From: Chloroflexota bacterium | GTDB taxonomy: Bacteria; Chloroflexota; Anaerolineae; Anaerolineales; DRMV01 | Reading direction: 5' to 3' | Assembly: GCA_011322445.1 (NCBI GenBank) | Contig: DRMV01000018.1 | Location: 1 to 54,508 of the forward strand | DNA: 54,508 nt | Shown: positions 19,173 to 27,636 of the stretch, one piece after another | Position numbering within the stretch: position 1 is the first letter of the stretch | How the letters are laid out: each line of letters begins with the position of its first letter | The notes under the pieces: model-generated | Databases searched by the model: none | Told to the model about the DNA's origin: nothing | What the model saw: the letters and a program-made list of their open reading frames with translations, nothing else | Made by a program: the position numbers and the translations under genes

Positions 19173-20069
19173 TCACCCCTTCACGCCACCTGCCGTCAAA
19201 CCTTCCTCCAGGAACCGCTCCAACACCAGGAAGAGCAACACCACCGGTATTGTCATGAGGGTTGAAGCCGCCATCACCACATTCGGCCGCGGGCTGGGGG
19301 CGTTGAAAATCGCCTGGATTTTGATCGGCATCGTGAACATTTCGGGGCTATTGAGAAACACGAAAGCGTACAGGAATTCGTTCCAGGCAATCATGAAAGT
19401 ATAGACAAACACCGACACAATCGCCGGGATCGAGAGCGGCAACGTCACCCGCCAAATGACTTCCAGCCGATTGCAACCATCCATGAGAGCAGCCTGCTCA
19501 ATTTCGTCGGGAATGGTGCGGAAGTAATTAGTGAGCATGTAAAGCGCCACCGGCAGCGTCTGCGCAAGGTAAGTAAACACCAACACACCGAGGTTATCTT
19601 GCACTTCAAAGCCTACAGCATCGCCGATTTTCGCCACCATGGCGAAGAGAGGAATGATCAGCAATACCCCCGGAATGAGATACACCGCCAGCACACCGTT
19701 GAGCATCAATTCCTTGCCTTTGAAACGCAGGCGAGCGATGGCATAGGCCCCTAACACGCTCAAAACCACCGCAATCAACGCCGTGGGCACAGAAACCTTA
19801 AGGCTGTTGACGATATTGCGCCCAAAATCCTGAAAATGCGGCGCATTGGGATCGAAAAGTTCTTTATACGCATCCAGCCTCAGGGCATGAGGCACATACA
19901 CAGGGTGGCGCCCACCGATTTCCACCTGGGTTTTGAACGAAGAAGAGACCATCCAATAGAAGGGGAACAGCACCCCCACCAAAAAGAAAGTCAGCGTAAT
20001 CAGCCAAACGATTTTGCCCAGGTCCAGCCGCCGCGCCATGTAAGTCAGCACATTCTCGCGCTCGCTCAT
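19173..20069 (-). CDS. Carbohydrate ABC transporter permease, MalG type
   Basis: This is the second membrane subunit of the sugar transporter. The 298-residue product has an early helix (IVWLITLTFFLVGVLFPFYW), about six membrane segments, and the EAA loop EQAALMDGCNRLEVIWRVTL near residues 190-210. GAGGAG precedes ATG 20069, and the MalF-type gene ends 12 bases upstream on the same strand. It is the last gene of the operon. No ATPase gene is present, so a shared MsmK/UgpC-type ATPase encoded elsewhere is likely. Confidence 0.94.
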   Translation of the reverse strand: MSERENVLTYMARRLDLGKIVWLITLTFFLVGVLFPFYWMVSSSFKTQVEIGGRHPVYVPHALRLDAYKELFDPNAPHFQDFGRNIVNSLKVSVPTALIAVVLSVLGAYAIARLRFKGKELMLNGVLAVYLIPGVLLIIPLFAMVAKIGDAVGFEVQDNLGVLVFTYLAQTLPVALYMLTNYFRTIPDEIEQAALMDGCNRLEVIWRVTLPLSIPAIVSVFVYTFMIAWNEFLYAFVFLNSPEMFTMPIKIQAIFNAPSPRPNVVMAASTLMTIPVVLLFLVLERFLEEGLTAGGVKG

Positions 20070-20081
20070 TGCCGCTCCTCC

Positions 20082-21017
20082 TCAGGCTTCCTCATCGGAA
20101 CGCATGACAAAGCGCAGATACACGGCGATGAACACCACAAGGAACGCCACCAAAATCATCGCCGCCGCCGCGCCGCGACCAAAATCACGCAGGCGGAAAC
20201 TGAACTCGTACACCAAAATGGGCAAAACCTTAGTGCCAAAGCCGCCGCCCGTCAGCAAGAAAATGTCGTCAAACTTGTTGAAAGTCCAAATCAGGCGCAG
20301 CAGGAACACCGCGCCCAACACATACCGCAATTCAGGCAGGGTGATATAGCGGAAACGAGCCCAAACGTTCGCGCCGTCCACTTCGGCAGCCTCGTAAAGG
20401 CTCTTGTCGATGGCCTGCAATCGCGCCAGAATCATCAACATCGCGAAGGGGAAATAACGCCATGCATCCAGCAAAATCACCACAACGAGCGCCAACCCCC
20501 GCTGGGAAAGATACGCCATCGGGGCATGAATGATACCCAGCCGCATGAGGATATCGTTCATCACCCCCGAGGGGCGCGGGTCTAAAATCCAGCGCCACAC
20601 AAAAGCCACGCTAACAATCGGCGCCACGTAGGAAAACAGAAAAGTGGCCCGCACCAGCCCGCGGCCACGAAAAGGCCTGTTGAGCAGCAAAGCCGCCACC
20701 AGGCCGCCAACGAGGGCCAAAAACGTCGCACTGAACGAATACACAATGCTGGTCAGCGCCGCCCCCATGTTTTGAATGCTGTGATACTTGAAAGCGAAAT
20801 CGGTAACTACGCGCTTGTAGTTCTCCAGGCCGTTGAAGGGTGCATGGAAAACATCGTTCAAATTATGCAACCCCACAGCGTGGAAACTAATCCAGACGCT
20901 GAAGAAAGCCGGAAAAATGACCACCCCAAAAACGATGATGAGCGTCGGCGCGAGTAAAGCCCATCCCAAGCGCGCCTCTTGGGCGCGCAGCGACCGCCAG
21001 CGGGAAACCAAAGACAT
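20082..21017 (-). CDS. Carbohydrate ABC transporter permease, MalF/UgpA type
   Basis: This is the first membrane subunit of the sugar transporter. The 311-residue product has an N-terminal membrane helix (LGWALLAPTLIIVFGVVIFP), about six segments in all, and the EAA loop EAAEVDGANVWARFRYITLP near residues 205-225. GAGGTGA precedes ATG 21017. A terminator-like hairpin separates it from the binding-protein gene upstream. Confidence 0.94.
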   Translation of the reverse strand: MSLVSRWRSLRAQEARLGWALLAPTLIIVFGVVIFPAFFSVWISFHAVGLHNLNDVFHAPFNGLENYKRVVTDFAFKYHSIQNMGAALTSIVYSFSATFLALVGGLVAALLLNRPFRGRGLVRATFLFSYVAPIVSVAFVWRWILDPRPSGVMNDILMRLGIIHAPMAYLSQRGLALVVVILLDAWRYFPFAMLMILARLQAIDKSLYEAAEVDGANVWARFRYITLPELRYVLGAVFLLRLIWTFNKFDDIFLLTGGGFGTKVLPILVYEFSFRLRDFGRGAAAAMILVAFLVVFIAVYLRFVMRSDEEA

Positions 21018-21035
21018 AAGTCACCTCGGCAAGCC

Positions 21036-21076
21036 AAAAAAGCCGAGGGACGGCTGGACACGGCCATCCCTCGGCT
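21036..21076 (-). terminator. Intercistronic attenuator between sugar-binding protein and permease genes
   Basis: On the minus strand AGCCGAGGGA (plus 21067-21076) pairs with TCCCTCGGCT (plus 21041-21050), with three more pairs inside, and is followed by a run of U at plus 21036-21041. It lies 15 bases after the binding-protein stop and 19 bases before the permease start. Partial termination would give more binding protein than permease. Confidence 0.8.
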
Positions 21077-21091
21077 GAGAGCGAGAACGTG

Positions 21092-22543
21092 TTACTTCTG
21101 CTGATTCTTTCGGTCAGTGTAGAGTTGCTCCACCTGCTGCTGGAGCCACTGTGCGCCTTCTTCGGGCGTCATGCTGCCTTCCAGCGCAATATTGCTGATG
21201 ACCTGCGGAATGAGCAGCCGGCCCTCCATATCACCAATGACCGCGCGCTCGGTAGCATTGTAATCGGGGCGGAAGAGCCAGCGTTCCATGTGGTCGTAAC
21301 CGTTGGCAATTTCATCCAACGTTTCGGGGCTGTAATACTGGAAGTACTTGCTCAACCCCTTCCAACCATCCACCGCGCTCTTCAGCACCGGCACTTTGCC
21401 AAACGGCGCCAGGGCCAGAATATCCTGGTAATTCTGGCCGGTCATGAAGAATTTGACCACATCGGCGGCGACCGGGTCAGCACCCTTCATGAGGCCCAAA
21501 GTCACCAACTGACCATAAGTGGCCTGGCCATTCGGGCCTTGCATCACCGGCGCGAAACCGGTCTTCTTTGCCAGATCGGGCACAGCCAGCTGAATCTTCC
21601 CGCCGCCTTCCTTGCCCGAACCTTCGACCAAGTCGTCCATGATGTAGGTGGAGTAGAAGAGCATCCCCGACTGGTCGAGTTCGTACATCTCGCGCGCCCC
21701 GCGCCAGTACTGCGGGCCAGGGGCGGCACAACGCTGCAGGCCGGTGTAGAACCTCAGGGCTTCCACCATGTTGGGCGAATTCATCGTCACATTGCCCTGG
21801 TTATCAAACGGCCAGGCATCGTTCGACATGGCAACCTGCTCAAACACCTGGTGCGGGTAGTTCTGACCGGGGTCGGTGGGCAACACCAGGGCATACAGCA
21901 AGTTCTCCGTGCCGGGCAGCTTGTCGCAGGCAGCGTTGATGTCGTCCCACGTGATGGGCGGCTGCAGGCCCAGTTGGTCGAAGATGTCTTTGCGATACCA
22001 AATGGCCTGAATCCAGCCATCGTAAGGCACGGCGGCATATTTACCGGTCGAGGGGTCGGTGACCATTTGCAGCGGGCCGGCGCGGAAGTCGTCCTTCCCG
22101 ATGGCATCAATGGCCTTTGTCGCCAAATCCTCATCCAAAATGCCGTCGGCAGCAAAAGCAGCAACCCGCTCCACGCCCATGCGCACAATGTCGGGCAGCC
22201 GGTTAGCCGCCTGGGCCGTGGCAATCCGCTGGCTGATGGTGGCCTCATCGATGGGCACAATGCGAATTTCCACATCGGGGTGCAGTTTCATGTAGCGATC
22301 GGCCACCTCTTCGTACCGCTTGACGCGCTCTTCCTCGTTATCGGTGGTCCAGAACTCGATGATGTGCGTCGGCTTGGTCTGGACTTCCTTGGTGACGACC
22401 ACTTCTTGCGTTACCACCTGCGTCACCACTTCTTTGACTTCCTTCGTGACGACAACAGTGGCAGGCGACTGCTGTCCGCAGGCTACCAACACCATGCTCA
22501 ACACCAACAGCAGCCCAAAAAGGACATAAAGTTTATGTTTCAT
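21092..22543 (-). CDS. Extracellular solute-binding lipoprotein, family 1 (sugar)
   Basis: This is the sugar receptor of the ABC system, anchored outside the membrane. The 483-residue product has a lipoprotein signal with lipobox LVAC (Cys near residue 22), then a VVVTKEV-rich linker like that of the peptide-binding lipoprotein at 889. The mature domain shows family-1 features: HIIEFWTTDNEEE, DIVRMGVERVAAFAADGIL and AVPYDGWIQAIWYRKDIFDQ. GAGGAGG precedes ATG 22543. The LacI-type regulator gene lies 83 bases upstream on the same strand. The ligand cannot be told from sequence. Confidence 0.93.
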   Translation of the reverse strand: MKHKLYVLFGLLLVLSMVLVACGQQSPATVVVTKEVKEVVTQVVTQEVVVTKEVQTKPTHIIEFWTTDNEEERVKRYEEVADRYMKLHPDVEIRIVPIDEATISQRIATAQAANRLPDIVRMGVERVAAFAADGILDEDLATKAIDAIGKDDFRAGPLQMVTDPSTGKYAAVPYDGWIQAIWYRKDIFDQLGLQPPITWDDINAACDKLPGTENLLYALVLPTDPGQNYPHQVFEQVAMSNDAWPFDNQGNVTMNSPNMVEALRFYTGLQRCAAPGPQYWRGAREMYELDQSGMLFYSTYIMDDLVEGSGKEGGGKIQLAVPDLAKKTGFAPVMQGPNGQATYGQLVTLGLMKGADPVAADVVKFFMTGQNYQDILALAPFGKVPVLKSAVDGWKGLSKYFQYYSPETLDEIANGYDHMERWLFRPDYNATERAVIGDMEGRLLIPQVISNIALEGSMTPEEGAQWLQQQVEQLYTDRKNQQK

Positions 22544-22626
22544 CTTGCTTTCCTCCTCATCTCTCGCTCAAACGAAACAGGCGAAAAAACCAACCGAGTC
22601 AGATAGTTTTGTGGGCACCACCTCCT

Positions 22627-23643
22627 CTAAGGCAACGTCGACTGTCGAACAACGAATTGGGGTTTCAACAATACCTGGCGCTCGGCCAGAGGGTTGCCTT
22701 CGACCAAATCAATCAACATAGAAGCCACCCGCTTGCCGATCTGGTAAATGGGTTGATGCACCGTGGTCAGCGGGGGAAAAGTGTGCTGGGCAAGGGGAAT
22801 ATCATCAAAACCGCTAATGGCAATTTCGCGCCCGATTTTGAGGCCACGCTCTTGAGCCGCGCGCATCGCGCCAATAGCCATCAAATCATTGCCGCAAGCC
22901 AACGCTGTGGGGGGGACGGGAAGCGTCAGCAACTCCCGGGCAAGAGCATAGCCGCTTTGCTCGGTCAGCGCGCCAATTCGCAGATACGCCTCATCCAGGG
23001 CCAGGCCGCGCTCGGCCAGGCCGCGGCGCAGGCCCTCCAGGCGGTGCTGGGCGAACATCAAATCCAACGGTGGGGAAAGATAGCCAATGCGGCGATGCCC
23101 CAGGTCCGCCAGATGATGGGCAATCTGCCGCATGCCTTCCACGCCATCTTCATCCACATAGGGGAAATCGTTCTCCGAGGCCGTGCGCCCAAAGGCCACG
23201 AAAGGGAAGCCAATTTGCTGCAAGAAGCGAATGCGCTCATCCCGAGCGCGAGTACGAATGATGATGAAACCATCAACCCGACGGCCCAACGCCGCCTTGC
23301 GATAGGCCGCCATTTCTTCCTCGCCTGGGGCGCGAGTAGAAAGCAACAAATCATAGCCCCGTTCTGCTGCCTGGTTGCCCACACCTGCCACAAACTCGCT
23401 GAAAAAGGGGTCAGAAAAGCGCGGCCCAAACGTCGGCAAGATGAGCCCCAGGGTCTCGGCGCGCTGCTTCTGCAAGCGCTGTGCCATGACGTTGGGGGTG
23501 TAACCCATTTCCCGCGCCACACGCTGCACCAGTTCGCGGGTTTCCGGCGCCACATCGGAATAGCCGTGCAGCGCTCGCGAAACGGTGGTCACCGATTTTC
23601 CCACCCGGCGGGCGATGTCTTTAATCGTCACAGCGTCGGTCAT
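22627..23643 (-). CDS. LacI-family transcriptional regulator
   Basis: This is a sugar-responsive repressor, probably of the ABC operon that follows it. The 338-residue protein has the N-terminal LacI helix-turn-helix (VTIKDIARRVGKSVTTVSRA), the hinge helix region (NVMAQRLQKQRAETLG), and a periplasmic-binding-like effector domain (CGNDLMAIGAMRAAQERGL). The frame is open to 23682, but ATG 23643 starts the conserved domain and leaves the operator in the leader, so I chose it. The promoter is near consensus and an operator-like palindrome covers the likely transcription start, so it probably represses itself. Confidence 0.94.
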   Translation of the reverse strand: MTDAVTIKDIARRVGKSVTTVSRALHGYSDVAPETRELVQRVAREMGYTPNVMAQRLQKQRAETLGLILPTFGPRFSDPFFSEFVAGVGNQAAERGYDLLLSTRAPGEEEMAAYRKAALGRRVDGFIIIRTRARDERIRFLQQIGFPFVAFGRTASENDFPYVDEDGVEGMRQIAHHLADLGHRRIGYLSPPLDLMFAQHRLEGLRRGLAERGLALDEAYLRIGALTEQSGYALARELLTLPVPPTALACGNDLMAIGAMRAAQERGLKIGREIAISGFDDIPLAQHTFPPLTTVHQPIYQIGKRVASMLIDLVEGNPLAERQVLLKPQFVVRQSTLP

Positions 23644-23657
23644 AGCAGGCACCCGTT

Positions 23658-23677
23658 TTTCCAAAACGATTTGGAAA
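23658..23677. promoter_or_regulatory. LacI-type operator palindrome
   Basis: TTTCCAAA (23658-23665) and TTTGGAAA (23670-23677) are perfect inverted arms around ACGA. The site lies 10 to 29 bases downstream of the regulator's -10 box, where a bound repressor would block transcription. Confidence 0.65.
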
Positions 23678-23686
23678 CGCAATTAC

Positions 23687-23715
23687 ATTATAGGGAAAGG
23701 GAAATGCTTTGTCAA
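23687..23715 (-). promoter_or_regulatory. Consensus sigma70 promoter of the lacI-type gene
   Basis: On the minus strand TTGACA (plus 23710-23715) and TATAAT (plus 23687-23692) are separated by exactly 17 bases. The expected start of transcription, near 23680, falls at the edge of the operator. Confidence 0.88.
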
Positions 23716-23720
23716 GGCGC

Positions 23721-23749
23721 TTGACCTCCCCCCGCTTCAAGACTACAAT
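23721..23749 (+). promoter_or_regulatory. Sigma70-type promoter of ffh
   Basis: TTGACC at 23721-23726 and TACAAT at 23744-23749 are 17 bases apart. The promoter is back to back with the lacI promoter, with only five bases between the two -35 boxes. Confidence 0.75.
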
Positions 23750-23781
23750 CTTGACACTACCTGTCTTCTGCGAGGATGCCC

Positions 23782-25101
23782 ATGTTTGAAACCCTGACCG
23801 AACGGCTCAACCAGGTCTTTTCCCAACTCAAGCGACGCGGCAAACTGTCCGAGCGCGACGTCGATGCCGCCATGCGGGAAGTTCGCCTGGCGTTGCTGGA
23901 AGCCGATGTTCACTACAAAGTCGTCAAAGATTTCGTCGCTCGGGTGCGCGAACGGGCCATCGGCCACGAGGTTTCGCGCGCGCTCAACCCCGCCCAGCAG
24001 GTCATCAAAATCGTTCACGAGGAACTCATTGCGACCCTGGGCGAACCCGCCCCGCTGGAACTGAGCGGCCCCAAACCCCGTAGCATCATGCTGGTCGGCT
24101 TACAGGGCTCCGGTAAAACTACCACCGCGGCCAAACTGGCGCGCTTCCTGCGCAAGCAGGGTGAGCGGGTGATGTTAGTGGCCGCCGACCCCTACCGCCC
24201 CGCGGCCGTGCAACAACTTCAAGCCCTCGGCAAACAATTAGACATCCCGGTCTTCTACGAAGAAGGTGTAGCCCCGCCCGACCTGGCCGTGCACGCCCAG
24301 AAAAAAGCAGCCGCCGGGGGCTTTAGCGTCACGATTTTAGATACTGCCGGCCGCTCACAACTGGACGACGCTTTGATGGACGAAATCCGCGCCATCGCCA
24401 ACCGCATTCATCCCGCCGAAGTGCTGCTGGTGGTGGATGCAATGATCGGCCAGGAAGCCATCCATGTTGCCAGCGGGTTCAAAGAAGCCGTGCCCCTCAC
24501 CGGGCTGGTCTTCACCAAAATGGACGGCGATGCGCGCGGCGGTGCGGCGATTTCCGTCCGCAGCGTCACCGGCGTGCCCATCAAATTCCTGGGTACCGGC
24601 GAACAGTTAGACGCGCTGGAAGCCTTTGACCCCAGCCGCCTTGCCAACCGCATCCTGGGCATGGGCGACATCATCGGCCTCATCGAGCGCGCCGAAGAAG
24701 CCCTCGACGAAGAAGAAGCCGCACGCCAGGCCGAGCGCATGCTTTCCGGCGACTTTACCCTCGAAGATTTCGCCCAGCAACTGCGGCAACTGCGCAAACT
24801 CGGCCCCTTGGGCCAACTGCTGGATATGCTCCCCGGTCAGTTAGGGCAAGCGGCGCGGCAAATCTCCCCCCAGGAAGCCGAAAAGCAGCTCAAAGTCACC
24901 GAAGCCATCCTCAATTCCATGACCCCCGAAGAGCGGCGCAACCCCAACATTCTCAACGCCAGCCGCCGCCGCCGCATTGCTCGCGGCTCGGGCACCACCG
25001 TGCAAGACGTCAACCAGCTGATGAAACAATATCGCCAAATGCGCCGCATGTTCAAAACACTGAAGAAAACCGGCTTCCGCGGCCTCGGTTTACCTTTCTA
25101 A
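23782..25101 (+). CDS. ffh: Signal recognition particle protein Ffh (SRP54)
   Basis: Ffh is the GTPase of the signal recognition particle; with 4.5S RNA and FtsY it delivers nascent membrane proteins to the translocon. The 439-residue product has the N domain, the G domain (P-loop GLQGSGKTTTAAKLA near residue 108, DTAGR, TKMDGDARGG) and the M domain with the RNA-binding segment RRRIARGSGTT and a Met-rich C-terminus. Two ATGs are possible: at 23776 the GAGG box touches the codon, while at 23782 it is spaced by six bases and gives the usual MFETLTERL start. A kinase gene follows after 12 bases. Confidence 0.97.
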   Translation: MFETLTERLNQVFSQLKRRGKLSERDVDAAMREVRLALLEADVHYKVVKDFVARVRERAIGHEVSRALNPAQQVIKIVHEELIATLGEPAPLELSGPKPRSIMLVGLQGSGKTTTAAKLARFLRKQGERVMLVAADPYRPAAVQQLQALGKQLDIPVFYEEGVAPPDLAVHAQKKAAAGGFSVTILDTAGRSQLDDALMDEIRAIANRIHPAEVLLVVDAMIGQEAIHVASGFKEAVPLTGLVFTKMDGDARGGAAISVRSVTGVPIKFLGTGEQLDALEAFDPSRLANRILGMGDIIGLIERAEEALDEEEAARQAERMLSGDFTLEDFAQQLRQLRKLGPLGQLLDMLPGQLGQAARQISPQEAEKQLKVTEAILNSMTPEERRNPNILNASRRRRIARGSGTTVQDVNQLMKQYRQMRRMFKTLKKTGFRGLGLPF

Positions 25102-25113
25102 CCCCCTCCTACC

Positions 25114-26097
25114 ATGCCTTCCCTCCCTCCCGACACCCTTCTGCACCAGCGCTACCTCATCCGCCGTGTCATCGGCCAGGGTGGGATGGGCAACGTCTAC
25201 CTGGCCGAAGACACCCGCCTCGCGGGGCGGCTGTGCGCAGTCAAGGAAGTCGCCCACGACCCCGGCCTTCCCCCACACCTGCTGGAAGAAGCCCGCGCCC
25301 AATTCCTGCAGGAAGCCACCGTGCTGGCGCGCCTCGACCATCCCAACCTGCCCAAAGTTTCCGATTTCTTCTCGGAAGGGCGACGCGATTATCTGGTGAT
25401 GGACTTCGTGCCGGGGAAAGACCTCCGTACCCTGATCGAGGAAGCCCGCTATGCCGGGCGTTTCTTGCCCGAAAGACAAGTGCTGGCATGGGCCGGACAA
25501 CTGGCCGACGCCCTCACTTACCTTCACAGCCAGAACCCGCCCATTGTCCACCGCGACATCAAGCCCGGCAACCTCAAACTGACCCCCGGCGGCGTGATTA
25601 AACTGGTCGATTTCGGGCTGGTGAAAGTGTTGGAATCGGACGAAGTCACGGTCACGGTCGTGCAAGGGCGCGGCACAGCCCTTTACACCCCCTTAGAACA
25701 ATACGGCGGCGACACCGGTCGCACCGATGCCCGCAGCGATATTTACGCCTTTGGTGCGACCCTCTACCACTTGCTGACCAACCAACCACCACCCTCGGCC
25801 CGCGACCGGTTCCTCAACCCCGGCGTCTTCCGCCCCCCACGGGCTTTCAACCCCGAAATCAGCCCCCGCACCGAGCGCGCCATCCTCTGGGCCATGCGCC
25901 TGCACCCCGACGAGCGCCCCGAAAGCGTCGAAGCCTTCCGGGAAGCCTTGTTAGGCGGCTGGATGCCCAACTACGTCACCGCGCCGCCGGTGCCCGCCGC
26001 CACGTGGGCCGACCTCTTCGCCGCACCGGCCGAGCGCGTGCTGACGTGGGTGGCTATCTTGCTCGCACTGGCCGGCCTTGTGCTTACACTGCGCTGA
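25114..26097 (+). CDS. Membrane-anchored Ser/Thr protein kinase (PknB-like catalytic domain)
   Basis: This Hanks-type kinase phosphorylates Ser or Thr on partner proteins. The 327-residue protein is a full catalytic domain: Gly loop [11 protein letters not shown] (about residues 19-29), Lys in AVKEV, catalytic loop HRDIKPGN (about 146-153), DFG (about 167), and the activation segment end TPLEQYG. A single hydrophobic helix at the very C-terminus (about 307-325) should anchor it with the kinase in the cytoplasm and almost nothing outside. It follows ffh by 12 bases and converges with the signalling operon at 26119-32741, whose phosphatase and FHA protein are plausible partners. Confidence 0.94.
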   Translation: MPSLPPDTLLHQRYLIRRVIGQGGMGNVYLAEDTRLAGRLCAVKEVAHDPGLPPHLLEEARAQFLQEATVLARLDHPNLPKVSDFFSEGRRDYLVMDFVPGKDLRTLIEEARYAGRFLPERQVLAWAGQLADALTYLHSQNPPIVHRDIKPGNLKLTPGGVIKLVDFGLVKVLESDEVTVTVVQGRGTALYTPLEQYGGDTGRTDARSDIYAFGATLYHLLTNQPPPSARDRFLNPGVFRPPRAFNPEISPRTERAILWAMRLHPDERPESVEAFREALLGGWMPNYVTAPPVPAATWADLFAAPAERVLTWVAILLALAGLVLTLR

Positions 26098-26118
26098 GGG
26101 CGTCGCGCCCCCCAGTCA

Positions 26119-26871
26119 TCACTTTCCCTCTTCTTTTTGCTGCTGGTTACGGCGAAAATCCACAAACCGGTAACCTACGCCCCGCTCGGTGAGGATGTAT
26201 TTGGGGTGAGACGGGTCCTCTTCCAGTTTCTGGCGCAGGTAATTGATGTAAAGACGGACATAGTGGTATTCGTCGCGATACTCGTACCCCCACACACGCG
26301 TCAGCAACTGCTCATACGTCATCACCCAGCCTGCGTTCTGCACCAGATGATACAGCAGGCGATATTCGGTCGGGCGTAACTTGACCAGTTTCCCGTCCAC
26401 CCACACTTCGCGCCGGTCGAAGTCAATTTTCAACCGCTCATCCACTTCCACCACGCCGTGCAGCGATCCCCGCACAGCCTGGGTGCGACGCAGAACTGCC
26501 TTGATGCGGCTGACGAGTTCCCGCGTGCTGAACGGCTTGGTAATGTAATCGTCGGCACCCAATTCCAGGCCGCGCACAATGTCTTCTTCTTCCCCTTTGG
26601 CCGTGAGCATAATGACGGGCACTTCGCTAATTTCCCGGAGCATCCGCAGCACCTCAAAGCCGTCACGGTCGGGCATCATCACGTCCAACAACACCAGGTC
26701 AGGGAAGCCTTCCCGCACCTGGTCGAGGGCTTCCCGGCCGTTGGCGGCTTCCAGCACCTCAAAGCCATCGTATTCCAGGTTGAGGCGGATGAACCGGCGC
26801 ATCCGATCTTCGTCGTCCACAATCAGAATGCGGTAAGGGCGTTTTTGTTCTTCTGGCATAACAGATTCCAT
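26119..26871 (-). CDS. OmpR/PhoB-family response regulator without a neighbouring histidine kinase
   Basis: This is a DNA-binding regulator with a receiver domain (about residues 13-125) and an OmpR-type winged helix (about 150-240). The receiver has the acidic pair in ILIVDDED, phosphoacceptor Asp63 in [10 protein letters not shown], the switch Thr90 and Lys112 (ITKPF). The recognition region reads [20 protein letters not shown]. The start codon directly follows the upstream stop (TAAATG) with GGGAG just before it, suggesting translational coupling. No histidine kinase is visible, and the gene ends an operon of Ser/Thr phospho-signalling genes, so control by the kinases is possible. Confidence 0.93.
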   Translation of the reverse strand: MESVMPEEQKRPYRILIVDDEDRMRRFIRLNLEYDGFEVLEAANGREALDQVREGFPDLVLLDVMMPDRDGFEVLRMLREISEVPVIMLTAKGEEEDIVRGLELGADDYITKPFSTRELVSRIKAVLRRTQAVRGSLHGVVEVDERLKIDFDRREVWVDGKLVKLRPTEYRLLYHLVQNAGWVMTYEQLLTRVWGYEYRDEYHYVRLYINYLRQKLEEDPSHPKYILTERGVGYRFVDFRRNQQQKEEGK

Positions 26872-27114
26872 TTACTCCCGCACGAAACCGATAATCTCGG
26901 CTTCTTCGGCGCTGGGCATGACCTCAATCACGGTGACGCGGCTGAGGGGAAGGATAATGGTAGAAACTTCAGGGTCCAGATAGTGAATGTCTTTACCGTC
27001 CCGCCGCCGGGGGTTGTTGAGCACAATGAGGGTGTCTTGAGGGCCCGGCATTTCGTCTACTTCGCCAGCGATGGGTTCCTCGTTGGGGATGTGCAAGACA
27101 AGCGTCACGGCCAT
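26872..27114 (-). CDS. 80-residue protein of unknown function in the phospho-signalling operon
   Basis: I do not recognise this gene with certainty. The product is small, mostly beta-strand-like and without a signal or membrane segment. The pattern VLHIPNEEPIAGEVDEMP, then a strand with TLIVLNNPRRRDGK, and an end IILPLSRVTVIEV, recalls the short bent-strand barrel of Sm-like proteins, but this is only a visual likeness. It starts three bases after the FHA gene stop and its own stop abuts the response-regulator start. That packing makes it a real and co-regulated gene; it could be an adaptor between the FHA protein and the regulator. Confidence 0.8.
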   Translation of the reverse strand: MAVTLVLHIPNEEPIAGEVDEMPGPQDTLIVLNNPRRRDGKDIHYLDPEVSTIILPLSRVTVIEVMPSAEEAEIIGFVRE

Positions 27115-27117
27115 ATG

Positions 27118-27636
27118 CTACTTTCCTTCCTCGGTAGAAACCGGTTGAATGAGCACCTGGAAAACCAGTTTGCCCAAGGCGACGATGTCGCCATGCTGCA
27201 GGGGGTGAGGGGTGTTGGGAAGAATTTTGATGCCGTTGACTCGGGTACCATTGGAAGACCCCATATCGGTGATGGTCAACCGGCCATGCGCATCCACACG
27301 CAAAGCAGCATGAAGACGAGAAACGCCCTGCTCATACGCGTTGTAAGCCGTCAGGTCCACATCAGGCACCACGGCCTGCCCTGAAGCCAACCGTCCCAAG
27401 GTCCACTCCTGGCCGCTTTCCAGAAAAATGCGCTGACCGCTTTCCACAAGGAAAAGCACAATGCGGGCGCCTTTGCCCGCCCCTTCAGAGCGGAAGTTCT
27501 CCGAGGTGGGCAGCCAGGTATCTTCGCCCACGGTCAGGTTTTGGGTGGTGGCAGGCACGTAAAGGGGCGCGCCGCATTCGCTGCAATAAAGCGCGCCATC
27601 GAAGTTTTCATGCTGACAGACCGGACAACGGATCAT
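27118..27636 (-). CDS. Zinc-ribbon FHA-domain protein
   Basis: FHA domains bind phosphothreonine peptides, so this is a likely reader for the kinases nearby. The 172-residue protein begins with a zinc ribbon ([19 protein letters not shown], two CxxC pairs in residues 4-22), then a linker, then the FHA fold at about 75-170. The Gly-Arg of [13 protein letters not shown] and the [10 protein letters not shown] loop are all canonical, so binding should be intact. The start overlaps the stop of the DnaJ-VWA gene by four bases (ATGA). The product is soluble and cytoplasmic. Confidence 0.93.
   Translation of the reverse strand: MIRCPVCQHENFDGALYCSECGAPLYVPATTQNLTVGEDTWLPTSENFRSEGAGKGARIVLFLVESGQRIFLESGQEWTLGRLASGQAVVPDVDLTAYNAYEQGVSRLHAALRVDAHGRLTITDMGSSNGTRVNGIKILPNTPHPLQHGDIVALGKLVFQVLIQPVSTEEGK

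Noticed and set aside
21089-22606. 505-codon plus-strand frame opposite the sugar-binding protein gene
   Set aside because: It is antisense to a clear lipoprotein gene and matches no family.
26098-26118. GGGCG-TCG-CGCCC hairpin between the convergent kinase and response-regulator genes as a terminator
   Set aside because: The stem is only five pairs and no T run follows on either strand.
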